Source of the DNA: Diphasiastrum complanatum
Lineage: Eukaryota; Streptophyta; Lycopodiopsida; Lycopodiales; Lycopodiaceae
Length of the DNA stretch: 64,000 nt
Direction of reading: 5' to 3'
Assembly (NCBI GenBank): GCA_029204225.1
Contig: CM055092.1
Span: forward strand, 85,792,032-85,856,031
Part shown: positions 1-12,588 of the stretch, in pieces
How the letters are laid out: each line of letters opens with the position of its first letter
Numbering within the stretch: the first letter of the stretch is position 1
Translations under genes and position numbers: made by a program
Notes under the pieces: model-generated
The model's database searches: none
What the model saw: the letters and a program-made list of their open reading frames with translations, nothing else
Told to the model about the DNA's origin: nothing

Positions 1-2127
1 ACCGCACAATACACCAGCTCCATAATGAAAAAAGACAATATGAAATGAGTCCTATGTCGAAAGAAACCGATATTCCGTCATCTGCTACAATGTCCAACCA
101 AGAGCAACCTCCACAAGGAATTTACAGTTTTTCTCCCCTTCTACAACGTCAAATCTATTTTGTCTTTCCATATGTTGATATGATTTCCAATGTGCAATAC
201 ATAATAAATCTAGGATTCGAAATCCAGATAGAGATTCGGTTCTGAATCTCTTGTTCAGAGAGGTCCTCAGGGACATAGTACCTCAATAATATATGCATCT
301 CAAGCTATATCTTACAACATTTGCTATCATTGATGGTCGATTTTAGCGTCACCCACCTGCCTTGTTTTGACAAGGGCATGTCAGAGTAAGTCACTCTTCT
401 ATACAAAACAATTGAAATATTGCAACTATCAAGGTACATTATCAATGTTGATTAATGCAAGTTTTGTTAGACAAGTGCACTACAGTTTTCACTCTTTGTA
501 CCATTTGTTTATTTCCTTGTTGCTCTTCATTCCTAGTGTGAGACTGATTTTTGCATGAGAAATAGCTATTGCACGAGAGTCTTCCATAGAGCATCTCACG
601 AACACATTTTCATTCATCTATCCATCTTCAGATTACCTTGTATAGCAGTTTAGAATTTTTGAGACATATGAGAAATCCATGTCAAATTAGAGTTGATTCC
701 TGCATCTCAGCGCCATATTATTCTTTGAGTCAACTACAGCAAGATCGAAACAAATTTAGTTAAAATTTGTTCAGTCTTTAGTCCAGTCGCTGTTCAACGA
801 GTTTCAACTACGTGTTCCACATGCTGATCCAATCTTGAGCATGAACAGTCATCAACAAGATCGACAACCAAGGTCACAAGTCAAATATGAAAAAGACAAG
901 GCTAAACAAGGCAGATGGGTAATCCGAAGAGACTCAATCAAAAGAAGTATTTCAGTCATGATGAATATCCTTCAGAAAAGGGAAACACAAGCATTGGAAT
1001 ATCAGTCTCCTTCTTCAACCAGCCTCTTGCCATACTTCTGCACCCATTCTCATGTCTATCTCCACAACATCTGCCGTTGTCACCACCACCCTTCCTTCCA
1101 TCTGTTTGTGTAATCATCAGTTTACTGTTCTTCTGAGAAATTTCCAGTTTCTGATAGTCTTACCGAAGCAGCTGATAGATCATTGCAAGTGTCTTGCGGA
1201 GACCAACTACCACTTATATTGGTTGTTCAGCCGAAAAAGACCTACAAAAGCAGGCAAAGTAGCTAGAAAGAAATAAAGAGAAAAATCCAGGAAGCTGAGG
1301 AGGAAAGGACAAAACTTAAGCAACTAATGAGTCAGATCCAATCTTGATCAAAAGAAGCTCTCTGGAGTAATGATATTTGAATCCCCTCTTATGAAGCCCA
1401 AAGAGATCCAAAAGTAACGGATCAAAAAGAAAGAGTTGCAGAAATGAAAGATGAAGATTACCGTGAACCTGCAAATAAGCAAGCTCCTCACCCAGCAAGT
1501 GGTGGTCAAAGCTCAACATTGCAAGGGTCCAAGGCTGCAACTATAGAACTATCAATTCCTTCACCCTACCACCAAGCCTTCATCATGTTTCCTTACCGTT
1601 ATCAATCATCCATCCAAACTATTCCTACCACCAATTTTTGATGAATCCATCCCCTTGAGATTGATAATCAAAGTTTGTGCAACCTGCAGATCAAAGGTTT
1701 TCCTTGATACTGAACTTCAACTGAGAGAGAAACCACAGAAACACCCAGAGGCAAATGGGAGGATATAGACCTCCCAGAAGATAATCTGCCAAGAAACCAA
1801 AGATGAAACCGTCAATGGCAGATACAAGTGACAAAACAAGAGACATATGGAAAGCACTTGAACATGCAAGTTGTGAAGCTATTGAGAGCTCTCCAATTTT
1901 GAGAATGTCAACCAATTGCAGCAATAAGACATTCTGGTTAAACTGTGGCAATTCGTGAAAAACAGTTTTTGTGATAAAGACTGGCGACGATAAGCACTTG
2001 GTTTTATGTAAGCGAACGAGGATCTACGCTTTTCCAAGAGTGACGATCAAAGATGTCAATGCAAAGCGGAGCGACATCGTCCAATATGAGTTGTAGTGGG
2101 TCCTGCAACACATTAGGGGTGGGATGA
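1..2127. other. Unassigned sequence with possible decayed coding remnants
   Basis: No intact gene is visible. The plus strand has short coding-like stretches. One frame from 835 runs through stops at 1111 and about 1262 and ends near 1347 in a Lys/Glu-rich, coiled-coil-like peptide (QEAEEERTKLKQLMSQIQS). Another stretch at 1444-1641 reads as a Ser/Pro/Gln-rich tail, and a third is at 45-160. They could be exon remnants of one dead gene, but I recognise no family and can place no convincing splice sites. The stretch from 1690 to 2127 shows nothing. Confidence 0.25.
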
Positions 2128-3272
2128 TGTTTGCTGATTCTGACGAATCCCAAGATACTCGAACAGAGCAACTCAAGAGCACCTCTCACCTTAGACCGAG
2201 GAGGTCTCTGACAAGTCGAGACCAACAAAGACTGAGAGCCGCAGTATGAGAGTAGGAAAGACATGCAAAGACTGTGTAAGCCTCGTGGTGAATCCCGGGA
2301 AGATGGAATGACCATGTAGGAACTAGTATTTCTAGGCAAATGTATTAAATGCAAGTGGACCCCTCTTAAAGAAAGTAGAGTGAGCCACCTTTTGATGGTG
2401 ACCTCTAGTGGAGAGCATTATTCCAATTGTAATTTGTGAATGTGGAAATTCCACTAGGATGCCACCTAGGAGCTCTCTTGCTTATTTAAGGGACTCCCTC
2501 TTTGTGAAGAGGAGCTTTTTGTGAATTGTATCAACTCCATGCTGAAATGAGAAGAGTCTTCACGAGTTTGGTGCATCCATTGAGCTCCTTGATCATGCTT
2601 GTTTCTTGAGTGATGCATTTATGATCTTGCCCTTCCCTCCTTTTGTGTGTGGTTGTGGACTGTAGAGTGGATTAGATTTGCTGCTTTCGTAGAGTGGATA
2701 GTTTCTTTTCTTGTTTTGTGGATTAATGTAGGAACTAGCATTAAGGTAAAACTACATAGGCTGGATCTATGGTGTAGTTCTTGCATATCTCTTTACAATC
2801 CAGTTCTTGATGTTCTTGGATGTCCAAGAATCAATAGACTGGTTGGTTTCTTGATTCTTGGACTTCTAACAGTGCTGTAGATTAGTTCTTGGTTCTTGTT
2901 TTGTCATTCATGCAAGTGTAGCTCAGTGTTAGTAAAGTGTAGGCTCTGATTCAGTTCGTTTTTTAGGAGTAGATAGCTGTAGAATCTTCTGAATGTTCAT
3001 TTGGGCTGCACTCTCATCTGTGAATGAGCGTTCTGGCTTGCATCTATGTATGAATGTAAGTGCGTTCAAGAGAGTTCGACCCGGAGTAGTCCTCTGACAG
3101 GCAGGACAAAAAATGTACTACAACAACAATCTGTTCCCATTCTGTCTGATCTTGGGTTTAAAACAAGAATGACAATCTCAAGAAGAACCCACCGTCTCTA
3201 CTGATAGGCAGAAGTAAGAAAGAATTAATTTTAAAAACCAACGAATCCTTTGGATCAGAGGATCTGTAAACA
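2128..3272 (+). mobile_element. Long terminal repeat (LTR), solo or 3' copy
   Basis: This 1.15 kb block starts with TGTTTGCTGA and ends with TCTGTAAACA, so it has the usual TG...CA ends. A diverged copy lies in inverted orientation at 33217-34289, and the two copies share end points. A TATA-like CTTATTTAAG lies near 2480, as expected for an LTR promoter. The base run after 3272 does not resemble a primer-binding site, so this copy is a solo LTR or the 3' LTR of a degraded element. The flanking pentamers (GATGA and CGTGC) do not match, so no target-site duplication survives. A short reading frame at 2647 (MWLWTVEW...) recurs in the other copy only because the DNA is duplicated. Confidence 0.65.
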
Positions 3273-3443
3273 CGTGCAAAGGAAAGAGTCTTCATGTATT
3301 AAGAAATGGTGAAGGTATGGATGATCATGAAGAGGAATTTTAATTAAACTCTTGTTTGATCTTGTTTAGCTCAAGATGTCAAACAAGGTATAATTTATGA
3401 TGTTTTGTTTTATGATTCATCTTTGCCATTTTGAAAAATTGTT

Positions 3444-3445
<2 letters not shown>

Positions 3446-3526
<81 letters not shown>
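3446..3526. repeat. (AG)n microsatellite, about 40 units
   Basis: Uninterrupted alternating A and G for 81 bases. It is one of several long AG/CT tracts in the window. Confidence 0.98.
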
Positions 3527-3528
<2 letters not shown>

Positions 3529-4489
3529 ATTTTTAATATGATTGCATGAAAGAAATGATGGATCTAAGCTAGGTCTTCATTATGTCATTGTTCCTAGAGA
3601 GGGTGTATTTTTAATGTGTTGTTATGACAAAGATGATGTGGTTGGTTGAGAAAATATGAAAATTTTAAAGAGAATGTATTTTTTTTATATGTGGCTACTA
3701 TAAAGGAGTAACAAGTCCATCTTGGAATGGCAATCCAAAGATAAAATTCATGCGCTTGGAGGTGAAGATCTTCATCAACGAGATGATGAAGAGTCAAATC
3801 AACACAAAGGAAAAACTCAATAATGGTGGCTATATTTTTAACAATTTTCTAGACATTTGTAGCATAAGAGGTAACCATTCTGAAAAATCAAGAATGCTTA
3901 GAACTAGATGTGGTAGATGAGAGAAATTGTAGGACACTGTGATACTAACTAGATGCAAAAATTTCAATGGATTTCAATGTAAACAAACACGTGTTTGTGA
4001 GGACCTTATGTGAGACAATTTTGGAAGTGACACTGGTTGTCTCCACTCTGTACTACTAATAATCTTCTCAATGTCTCTTGATAGCTGTCATGACAATCTC
4101 TAGCACATCTTCCTTCTACAGTTTTGTGTCCATATTTTTTTTTGTCATGTATTCAAACTGGTTTTCATTTTCCAGTACCACAAAAGGCTTGGACTCCATA
4201 GCATGAGTCACTGTATCATGTATTCAACTTTCATGTAACACAAATTATATAGCTTATAATGCGATAATGTAACTACCAAATTGTGTAATCTATGTGGCAA
4301 TTTAGGTATCAAAACCATCACTGTCATGAACAATAACTACTTTTAAGGGATTACATTCTTTTTGTGTGGATACATCACAGGTTTGATAGGTTGAAAAATT
4401 TCAATGATGAAATCAAAAAGGTATTTTGACACATTTGAGAACCAAATTGTGAGTAAAACCATTATTTCATAATATTTCTTGTAGAAACA
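3527..4489. other. No gene seen
   Basis: AT-rich DNA without an open frame of note. Short frames here (for example minus 3594-3797) have no recognisable domain. Confidence 0.6.
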
Positions 4490-4680
4490 TAGCACGCCGA
4501 CATGCTAAGTAAAACAATGAAGAAAAAAGAAATTGTAGCCTTTAAAAATAGCATGTCGGTGTGCTAAATGAAACAATTTTTTTTTGCAGCTTCCAAAGAT
4601 GGCACGCTGACATGCCAAGCATTCCAAGCAGTTTTGCTTGGCACGCCGACGTGCTATCTTTGGAGGCTACAAAAAAAAAT
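4490..4680. repeat. Cluster of foldback repeats with a near-perfect hairpin
   Basis: A unit with core TAGCACGCCGACATGCTA occurs at 4490-4507, at 4549-4566 (as TAGCATGTCGGTGTGCTA), and in both arms of a hairpin. The hairpin arms are 4577-4620 and 4636-4680, with a 15-base loop. The arms differ at only a few positions, and both carry the run GCAGCTTCCAAAGAT or its variant, ending in T/A homopolymer. A degenerate copy follows near 4775. It could be a small foldback transposon or MITE remnant, or an inverted repeat transcribed as a small-RNA precursor. The sequence alone does not decide. Confidence 0.7.
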
Positions 4681-5498
4681 TAAAATTTATTACTCTAAGA
4701 TTCCATTGTGGTATTTTGAACTATGTACCAAACCACATTCTTAATAATAGACATTCAAGTAGTGACATAAAAAGGTAGCATACATGTGCTATCTTTTGGT
4801 TGAAACTTGAAAAGAAAGAAATCCACAAAACTCGCAAAAAAGCCAAGGCTCACACATGCAAGGTCTACAAGCTAGCTTACAATCGCTATCTATTCTATTT
4901 CATAAAAAAATTGCAAAAACCATGTTAGCAATTTTTCTAGTTCTTTCACCTACTTTAGGACTAATGTTCACCTCATGCAACTACATATTGATCCTTATAC
5001 ACTCAAAATTGTTAGATTTCTTATGCTCAGTCTTAACAAATCGTTCAAAGTAATGAGCATCCTGAAAATAGCCGAAGGCCGACTACATGTTTCGGACCTT
5101 CGCATTTTTCATCGTTGGGATTTTTTGTGCTTTAACCATTTTTGGCACTTTTGCCTTTTTCGCCTTTTTCACACCTTTGCGAAGAAGACGACACAATGAC
5201 CAAAATCCATTTTTGACCTGCCTTAAACATTTTAAGACACCTTCGGGTTTTTCGCACCTTCGAGGACTTGCATACCTTCCCTGTTCAAAGGCACCTTCAA
5301 GTTTTTTGGGTTTTTGCAACAGTGGCAGACCGATGTCGCCAACTTATCATCAATTCTAAAAACAACAGGACAACTAAATATCCCAAGGGTGGTTACCTAC
5401 TTTGTACATATACAAAGACTGGCATAAATAGCATTCAATGCTTGTAAGATATTTAGAAGACACTTGTAAATATGTACTACAAGTTGAATCAAGCCAAG
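4681..5498. other. TTCG-rich low-complexity stretch, probably LTR U3
   Basis: From about 5050 to 5330 the plus strand repeats motifs such as CCTTCG and TTTTTCGC. Related motifs in the opposite sense (CGAAGGTG) occur at about 18530-18570. A TATA-like CATAAATAG lies near 5423, just upstream of the recognised LTR segment at 5499-5781, so this stretch is probably the U3 part of that LTR. The small frames at 5083-5359 on both strands are by-products of the simple composition. Confidence 0.4.
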
Positions 5499-5781
5499 AT
5501 AAGTTTTTATCAAGGTTTTTCATTACAATCAGAGTTACCTACAGCCAATGTAATCACGCTCAACAATCAAGCTAAAGTTATCACTTAAAACATTGTACTC
5601 ACTGTTGATATTAATTAGAGTGCAATTTTTCTTGTCTCACTACTCTATTATTCATTTGCGCAATTTGTCTGAATCATTCATCTTGAATATTTCTACTGCT
5701 AACTGTTGTGTTTCCGATCCTACACGCCCAACACTCAAAGCTTTGAGCTTCCGCTGCCAGTCATCCCCACATTTTATGACA
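5499..5781 (+). mobile_element. 3' part of a copia LTR, followed by a primer-binding site
   Basis: This segment matches 18967-19248 in the same orientation. It ends in CA at 5781 and is directly followed by TGGTATCAGATCAGG (5782 on), which matches the plant initiator tRNA-Met primer site TGGTATCAGAGC except near its end. It is therefore the R/U5 part of a 5' LTR, leading into the gag frame that starts at 5938. The upstream limit of the LTR is not defined. Confidence 0.7.
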
Positions 5782-5937
5782 TGGTATCAGATCAGGCATT
5801 TCAGTAATCTGCAATTCTATTGCAGATTATCAGTCTTGTTTCTACCAAGACGTCTATCTACAAACACACAACCAACAATATTTCGACAATCGTTGTCGAA
5901 AATCGTTGTTTCTACCAACGATCTCGTTCAAACCAGA

Positions 5938-6815
5938 ATGGATCCATCATCTAGTTCATCTCTCATTAACAAACTTGATGGAGATAACTACCATCTCTGG
6001 AAATACAAGATGAAGGTTATACTTTTAGCCAAAGAACTGTCGGACATAGTTTATGGCACAGAGCTCAAACCAGAAGGTGATGCAAACAGCATCACCAAGT
6101 GGAGACTGAGAGATGGCAAAGCATTTACCATGGTCACCCTCAACATCAAGGATACTCAGATCAGCCACATATGTGCTACTCAGACTGCTAAAGATGCATG
6201 GGACATCTTAGCAACTCTTGACGATATCAGGGATATTACTTCTAAGTTACACTTGAGGAAGAAATTTTTCACCCTGAGAATGTCTGATGCAGAAAGTGTT
6301 TCGAGTCATCTCAACACGTTCAAATATCTTATGGAAAAAATGACAACAACTGGCTCAGTCATAGAAGATTCTGATGCTCTCATGGCTCTATTAACGAGTC
6401 TATCTGAAGTCTACAAAAATTGGGTCATGGCAATTTTGACCTAGAAGCACCTCACTCTATCAAGAGTAATTTGGCTGCTCCTACAAGAGGAGATAAGAAG
6501 ATCAACATCCTCCTCAGGCTCAAGATCGGATCAACAAGCTCTATATTCAAAAAGAAATCAAAATTCAGATCAAAGAGATCTACACAGTCAGATTATCCTG
6601 ACAGGAAGAGCAACATGAATGTCTGGACCAAATTCCGGTTCAGGATCAAATTCAACCTCTTCATTGTCCCAACCAGTGCATAAACTATTTTGCAGATACT
6701 GTAAGAGGATTGGCGACAAAATAGAGGACTGGCCACAAAATCAAGGACTGCCAAACTTTGAAGTACAACAACAAAAAAAAGAAATAGTTCCAACAACAAG
6801 CACACAGTGCTACAC
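5938..6815 (+). pseudogene. Ty1/copia gag fragment, interrupted by a second copia element
   Basis: The frame starts MDPSSSSSLINKLDGDNYHL, a typical copia gag start with the 'L.G.NY..W' pattern. It continues through the UBN2-type region (about 170 residues, with KDAWDILATL) to 6444. Frameshifts follow. A damaged zinc knuckle, CRYCKRIGDKIEDWPQN, lacks the expected His and last Cys. The ATG at 5938 is preferred over the upstream Met at 5593 because it follows the LTR and primer site, while 5593 lies inside the LTR. The frame stops where the minus-strand copia LTR begins at 6816, which indicates nested insertion. No protease or pol of this element is found nearby, so it is dead. Confidence 0.8.
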
Positions 6816-7085
6816 TTAGAATTTGCTTTGCACATTAACACAGATAATGCTACACAGTAACATAGACATAAAACACTCTCCACAGCAAGCTCACATAGCA
6901 ACTGTGTTTTTCAAAATGAAATTACACTGTACATATAGCTGTTCACTCAGGCAACCCATGCATGACCCAGGTTGCCGTTGGCGGGACGCATGTCCCGTCG
7001 ACTTGCCTCGTGGCAAGGCCAACTGATCCTTATCAACTGATAGGACCCACAGTACAGTAGCACAGTGATTCTACTTTAATTCTAA
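6816..7085 (-). mobile_element. 3' LTR of the minus-strand copia element
   Basis: Read on the minus strand, the LTR starts TTAGAATT and ends AATTCTAA, an exact 8-base inverted terminal repeat instead of TG...CA. The inner end is bounded by a purine tract (7086-7096, AAGGGAGAGAG on the minus strand). The outer end is bounded by the interrupted gag of another element. The outer end sequence recurs at 12589, immediately next to the primer-binding site, which confirms the boundary. Length is 270 bases. Confidence 0.75.
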
Positions 7086-7141
7086 CTCTCTCCCTTAAAG
7101 TAGAGTCTACTTTATATACAGTCATATACATAGCTTTAAAG

Positions 7142-10100
7142 TCAACAAACTTTAAGTACAGAAAGCTTTGATATAAACTTATCAAACTTTTCTCCAACAA
7201 GTGGCTTAGTGAAAATATCAGCTATTTGTTCTTCTGTGCTACAATGAACAACATGAATTTCACGACTCAGCAGCCTTTCACGTATAAAGTGATACTGAAT
7301 CTCAATGTGTTTGGTTCTCGCATGGAACACTGGATTCTTTGCTAGCTGAATGCAACTCTGACTGTCGCTATGTAATGTTGTGGGATTTTTCTGCCTCATG
7401 CCAACTTCTTCCAAGATTTGTCTCAACCATATAGCTTCTTGTGCTGCACTACACATTGCCTTATACTCTGCTTCTATGGTGGATAGAGCAATTGTACTTT
7501 TCTTCTTACTAGACCAGGAAAAGCTACTACCACAAAACTAGAATACATACCCTGTGGTGGATCTACGATCATCATAGTCACCTCCCCAATCCGCATCCAT
7601 ATAACCACACAACTCAGGTAACCCATCATGCTTCCTATAAATCAAGCCAAAATTTGAAGTGCCTTTCACATAACGCAAAATGCATTTAGCTGCCTTCCAA
7701 TGTGTTTCCGTAGGTGCTGCCATAAACTGACTTACAATGCCAACAACATAGCATATATCTGGTCTAGCCGTGGTAAGGTAAATCAAGCTTCCTACAATTG
7801 CCTATATAGCGTAGCATCAAATGGCTGTGACTCATAAAGCTTAGAAAGCTTTTTACCTGGTTCAATGGGAGTATTCACTGGTTTGCAATCCTGCAACCTA
7901 AACTTGTGCAACAACTCTTTGACATATTTCACCTATGTTAAACCCACTTCGTGTCCTTTTTGCCACACCTCTACTCCAAGGCAATAATGCATCAGGCTGA
8001 GATCTGTCATCTCGAATTGTTGCATGAGTTCTTTCTTGATCATATATATCATCTCTTGATTATTTCCCGTAATAATCAAGTCATCAACATAAAGAGCAAT
8101 CAAAGCAACCATACCATCAAAGCATAAGACATATAGATTTGGATTAGAGTGTGTTCTTACCATCCCCTTTGAACGAAAGTAGGCATCAATCCTGCTATAC
8201 CACGCACGTGGTGCCTGTCTAAGACCATAAAGCGCTTTCTTCAAGTGACATACTTATTTTCCTGTCCCTTCGCTACAAAGCCTTCAGGTTGATCCATGAA
8301 CACCTCTTCTTCTAACTCACCATTTAGAAAAGCAGATTTCACATCCATCTGATGCAAAGGCCAACCAAAATGTGAAGCTAAAGCAACAAGTAGACGTAGA
8401 GTATTCCACTTACATACTGGCGCAAAGGTCTCCTCATAGTCGATGCCTTTACTTTGTGCATACTCTTTAATCACCAATCTTGCCTTGTGCTTTGCTATAC
8501 TTCCATCTGCATGATACTTAGTCCTGTATACCCATTTGCAACCAATGGGTTTCTTGCCAACTGGTGGGTCTACTAAGTCCCATGTGCTATGCTTAGCAAT
8601 TGACTCCATCTCCTCTCCCATGGCCTTGACCCAAATGTCATCATCCTTCGCTTCACCATAAGTCGAAGGTTCTTTGCTTTGAATAATGCTAGATAAGAGA
8701 GCATAATTTGCTTCATACCTTTCAGGTTGTGTCTTGTTGATCTTCGTAGCTCTCCCTGGCTAGATGATCCCGGAAAGTCATCCATGTCATGACTCTCCAA
8801 CAATCTCTCAAACTAGTTAAGGAGCTTCCTGTCAAGTGATCGGCTTCCTGGTGAAAATGTATCCAACGATACATCCTTCTCCTTGCGTTTGTCACCTGCA
8901 ACTTCAATCCTTCTTGCACCAAAAGGTTTATCTCTACCTCTCCAACCTGTTTCTTGGGGTTGAGTAGTAGTATCTTGAGATGTATCCTCATGTTCATCAC
9001 TTGGAAGGTCAATGAATGGATCATCATCATGAGGTATCCTCACTATACCATCTTTCCCACTGGATGTATCTATTTTCTCAGCATCCTCGTCTTCATACAT
9101 CTTGGATTCATCAAAGATAACATCACGAATTACATGGATTTTGTTTTCCACTAGATCAAAACATCTATAGCCCTTCACACGATCATCATATCCTAGAAAT
9201 ATACACTTGATAGCTTTTACATCAAGTTTACATCTCTCTTCCTTAGTAATGTGTACAAAGGCCTTACATCCAAAGATTCGCAAGTGGTTCACCTTTGGCT
9301 TCTTCTTCGTGAATGCTTCCTCAGGTGTTATCTTTGGTAGTAGGACTTCTATTTTGAAGATAGACTGCCGTACTGCATGCTTCTGACCAAAAATCTTTTG
9401 GTAGTTTCATCTCAGCTAGCATAGATCTGGCATTTTCCACAATCGTACGATTCTTGCGCTCAGCTACACCATTGAGACCAGGAGTATGAGCTTGCGTAAA
9501 TTGTCTTTTAATCCCACATTGATCACAAAAATCATTGAGGTCATTAAACTTGTACTCACCTCCACTATCTGATCTTAGAACTTTTATCTTCCTACCTGTC
9601 TGATTTTTGACCAATGCTTTGAAGCTCTTGAAATTGTCAAATGCATCCGATTTCTTCTTCAAGAAGTAGATCCACGTCTTACGTGACATATCATCAATAA
9701 AGATAATGAAATAGAAGGCTTTACCTAAGGACATGGTCCTCATAGGCCCGCATAAATCTATGTGGATCAAATCCAAGATGTTCTTTGCCCTTGCAACACC
9801 ACCTTTATTGAACTTCTCTCAATGCTGCTTCCCATATACACATGATTCACACATCGATTTCAAGTGGTCTTCTATAGTAGGCAATCCTGTTACCATCTCC
9901 AATTTTCTCATCAAACTGAGGCTTCCCAAGTTTAAGTGACCAAGCCTCTTATGCCACAACTCAGTTTGCGATGGAATGGACGATATGAGTCCATGTTGCC
10001 CCTTGATTGTAGCATTCAACCTGTACAACTTAGTATTAGGCTCCCTTACTCCATCTGCAATAACTTTGAACTTTTGGTTCACATCCTTCACAAAGCAACG

Positions 10101-11259
10101 ATCATGGGCGAATTCTACTTTCAAATTTTGATCGGTAATGACTCCAACAAAAAGTAGATTTTTCTTCAAACTTGGTACGTAAAGTACCTCCCTGATCATC
10201 CTGCTTTTGCCATCAGGTAGTTGGATTGAAACGGTGCCTGTCCCCTTGATCTTGCACACCTCACCATTTTATTGTGAAAGAGACGTTCCATTATCCAACA
10301 CTTTCAAGCTACTGAACCAATTCTTGTTACCTGTCATGTGTCTTGTGGCTCCCGAGTCAATATACCACGCTTGATCATCTTGATTAGATGACAATGCAGA
10401 TATGAAGATGCTAGAGTCTTCAATCTCACCCTCATCGACAAGGTTACCTGCTTGTTTTGGTTTTCCCTTGTCTTGTTCCACCAGAAATTTGCGACATTCA
10501 CTCTTCCAATGGCCCTTCTTACCACAATGGAAGCACTTGCCTTTCTTCTTGGCTGGAAGATCCCTCATCCTCTTGAGACTTGGCAAATTGCTGCTTAGAC
10601 TTCTTCTTGCCCTTGCCCTTGTCTTATTTTTGGCGTGTCGCAAGTACTTGATCGTCAGTATTTTGACGTCTAGCTTTCACCATTTCTTGCCGTTGCTCTT
10701 CCTACATCAAGATTCCTGTGAGCTCGTCAAAGGTTGGCAATCTTTCTCTTGATGCTATTCTGCTCACAAACATCTGATAGGGTTCTGCAATGCCGCACAA
10801 TGCATTGTGCACCAGCTCCACATCATGTATGCGCTCACCAATAGAATGCAGTTCATCCCTCATTGTCTTGATTCTGGTCATGTACGTCTAAATATGCTCT
10901 CCTTGCTCCATTCGGGCACTATTCAGCTTTGACTTGAGAAACATGATTCTTGACAGATTTGACGTCTCGAACTGCTCCTTTAGCACATCCCATGCCTGTC
11001 TGGGTGTAACAGCATCACAAATGTGGGTAATGATGTGATCCTTCACTGACAAGTTAATGAAGGTCAAAGCTTTCCTCATCTTTTTGTCGAACACTTTGAT
11101 ATCCGCTTCATTTGGTAGCCTTCTCTCATCACTTGTGATGACTTCCCACACGTCTTTCTCCATCAAAATGTTTTCCATTTTGAATTTTCACACTGCATAG
11201 TTGGAAATCCCGTCCAATTTGCTACTTTCACTCAAAATGGACTCTCCCATGTTTGTCAT
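7142..11259 (-). pseudogene. Ty1/copia gag-pol polyprotein, broken
   Basis: The domains run in copia order along the minus strand. Gag starts at 11259 (MTNMGESILSES) and has the KDVWEVI and DVLKEQFE segments. A zinc knuckle CFHCGKKGHWKSEC is at about 10530, and a protease site WYIDSGATRHM at about 10350. The GAG-pre-integrase HKRLGHL is at about 9960. The integrase core (9321-9776) has D...D...E with SDSGGEY and AERKNRTIVENA. The reverse transcriptase (7933-8621) has WVYRTKYHADG, QMDVKSAFLNGEL and LYVDDLIITG. RNase H (7142-7786) has the SDSQSCIQLAKNPVFH and KHIEIQYHFIRE segments and ends in IADIFTKPL. It is dead: an in-frame TGA replaces a Trp near gag residue 27, and several stops and frameshifts separate the pieces. 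Frame order and LTR position fix the orientation. All protein motifs are present, so the decay seems moderate. Confidence 0.93.
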
Positions 11260-12573
11260 CGCAAAACTGCTTGAAACTTCTGTCGTAGGCTAAAAGCAGT
11301 ATGCCGAGGCCAACTGTGATGTCAAAAGTTGAAAATAATGACCTGCACTTTTTTCCCTTACCAGGCCACTCGTCGCTTTTCAACCAATTTGAAAGCCAAA
11401 TCGACGTCGCCTTCCGAAATGCACTCAGTCGTCAACTCCCAACTACGTGCCCAGTGGAATGGTGAAATCACTTTTGGCGCACTCCGAACACTTTCACCGC
11501 TGCAATCACTCTGTTTTGTTGTACCATACTTGCAGGTACAGTTTGAGTCCCCTTCATTTGGAGGTTATAGCCTTTCGTTTGGGTCAAAACGGATAAGAGA
11601 CCCAAAAATAGGGACTTTTCTAGTTTTTGAACTGTTTCTTCATCTTGAAGAAACTTCACCTTTCACTTGTGAAGGGTCCCAACTCCAATTTCAGCTTGAA
11701 AATTTTTAGTGAAGTTGAATGGTCAAATGCCCTTCAACCCCTTCTATTGAAGTTTCCCATGGATTTAAGGAGATCTAATGGTTTATCAGGATCTGATGGC
11801 CCACATTGCTTGCAATCCCCATCGTGTATTCATCTTCCTCACAATCTGATGGAGGAGATTCTTTTGGTGCGATGATGCACCACCCTCCAGCCACTACACC
11901 CCTTCGTGCACTGAGCACCCACTCGGGTGAGGGCGCGCGACTGCCCACGACCTGTCTACGGGCTTTTCTCCTCCAAGCTTTCCTCTTCCTTGCTTGAAGC
12001 TATGGTGGCCAGGGTTTATCTACACCTGTAAATCGCAATCCAGCGCTCCACACTGCCTATGGCTGTCCACGGCCATTTGCCTACTAATTAATCTTTCCAG
12101 GGCGGCCTCCTACAAGCTTTTACAGCTCCAAAAACCATTCAGAGCAAAGAGATAACTACAATTTTATGCTTTTAAACCCCAAATCAGGATTTTTCTCAAA
12201 AAATTGATCTTGGCTTCCTATTCACAGTTCTTTGACATGCCAATTCTCTTCCTCTAAGGTTGTCCTACTGCTAGGAGTCTGTTGCTTCAATCTGTTTGTC
12301 AAATGGTGTCCGATTGAATGCGCTCTAATTGCAAACACCAAATAGCCTGCTTCGGAATTTCAAAATTCCGTTTGCTGAGGTTCTGATTCAGCCGACAACC
12401 CTTGTCTCTGAATCCTCACACAGTCTCAAGCTCACCAAGCTTCTGTGTGCTAAACTCTCTACACCAGTGTTTCTCCTCCCGTCTTCAACCCGCCGTAAAC
12501 CCCAAACTCTCAAAAGACAGTTCTCCCAAAGCTCTCTTCAACGACGATGTTGTACTGTGTACACTCCCTGTAC
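11260..12573 (-). other. Long leader between primer site and gag of the minus copia
   Basis: About 1.3 kb separates the primer-binding site (12574-12586) from the gag start (11259). This is much longer than the short leader usual in copia elements. No domain is recognisable in its small frames. It may be an untranslated leader or an older insertion. Confidence 0.45.
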
Positions 12574-12586
12574 GGCTCTGATACCA
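12574..12586 (-). other. Primer-binding site, initiator tRNA-Met type
   Basis: The minus strand reads TGGTATCAGAGCC two bases inside the 5' LTR end. This is the standard plant copia primer site. Confidence 0.85.
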
Positions 12587-12588
12587 AC

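Noticed and set aside
5083-5359. Overlapping frames on both strands
   Set aside because: They arise from the TTCG-rich simple sequence. No domain, and the stretch lies in a probable LTR U3 region.
6593-6901. Minus-strand frame of 102 residues
   Set aside because: It is the antisense shadow of the copia gag fragment and crosses the LTR border at 6816.
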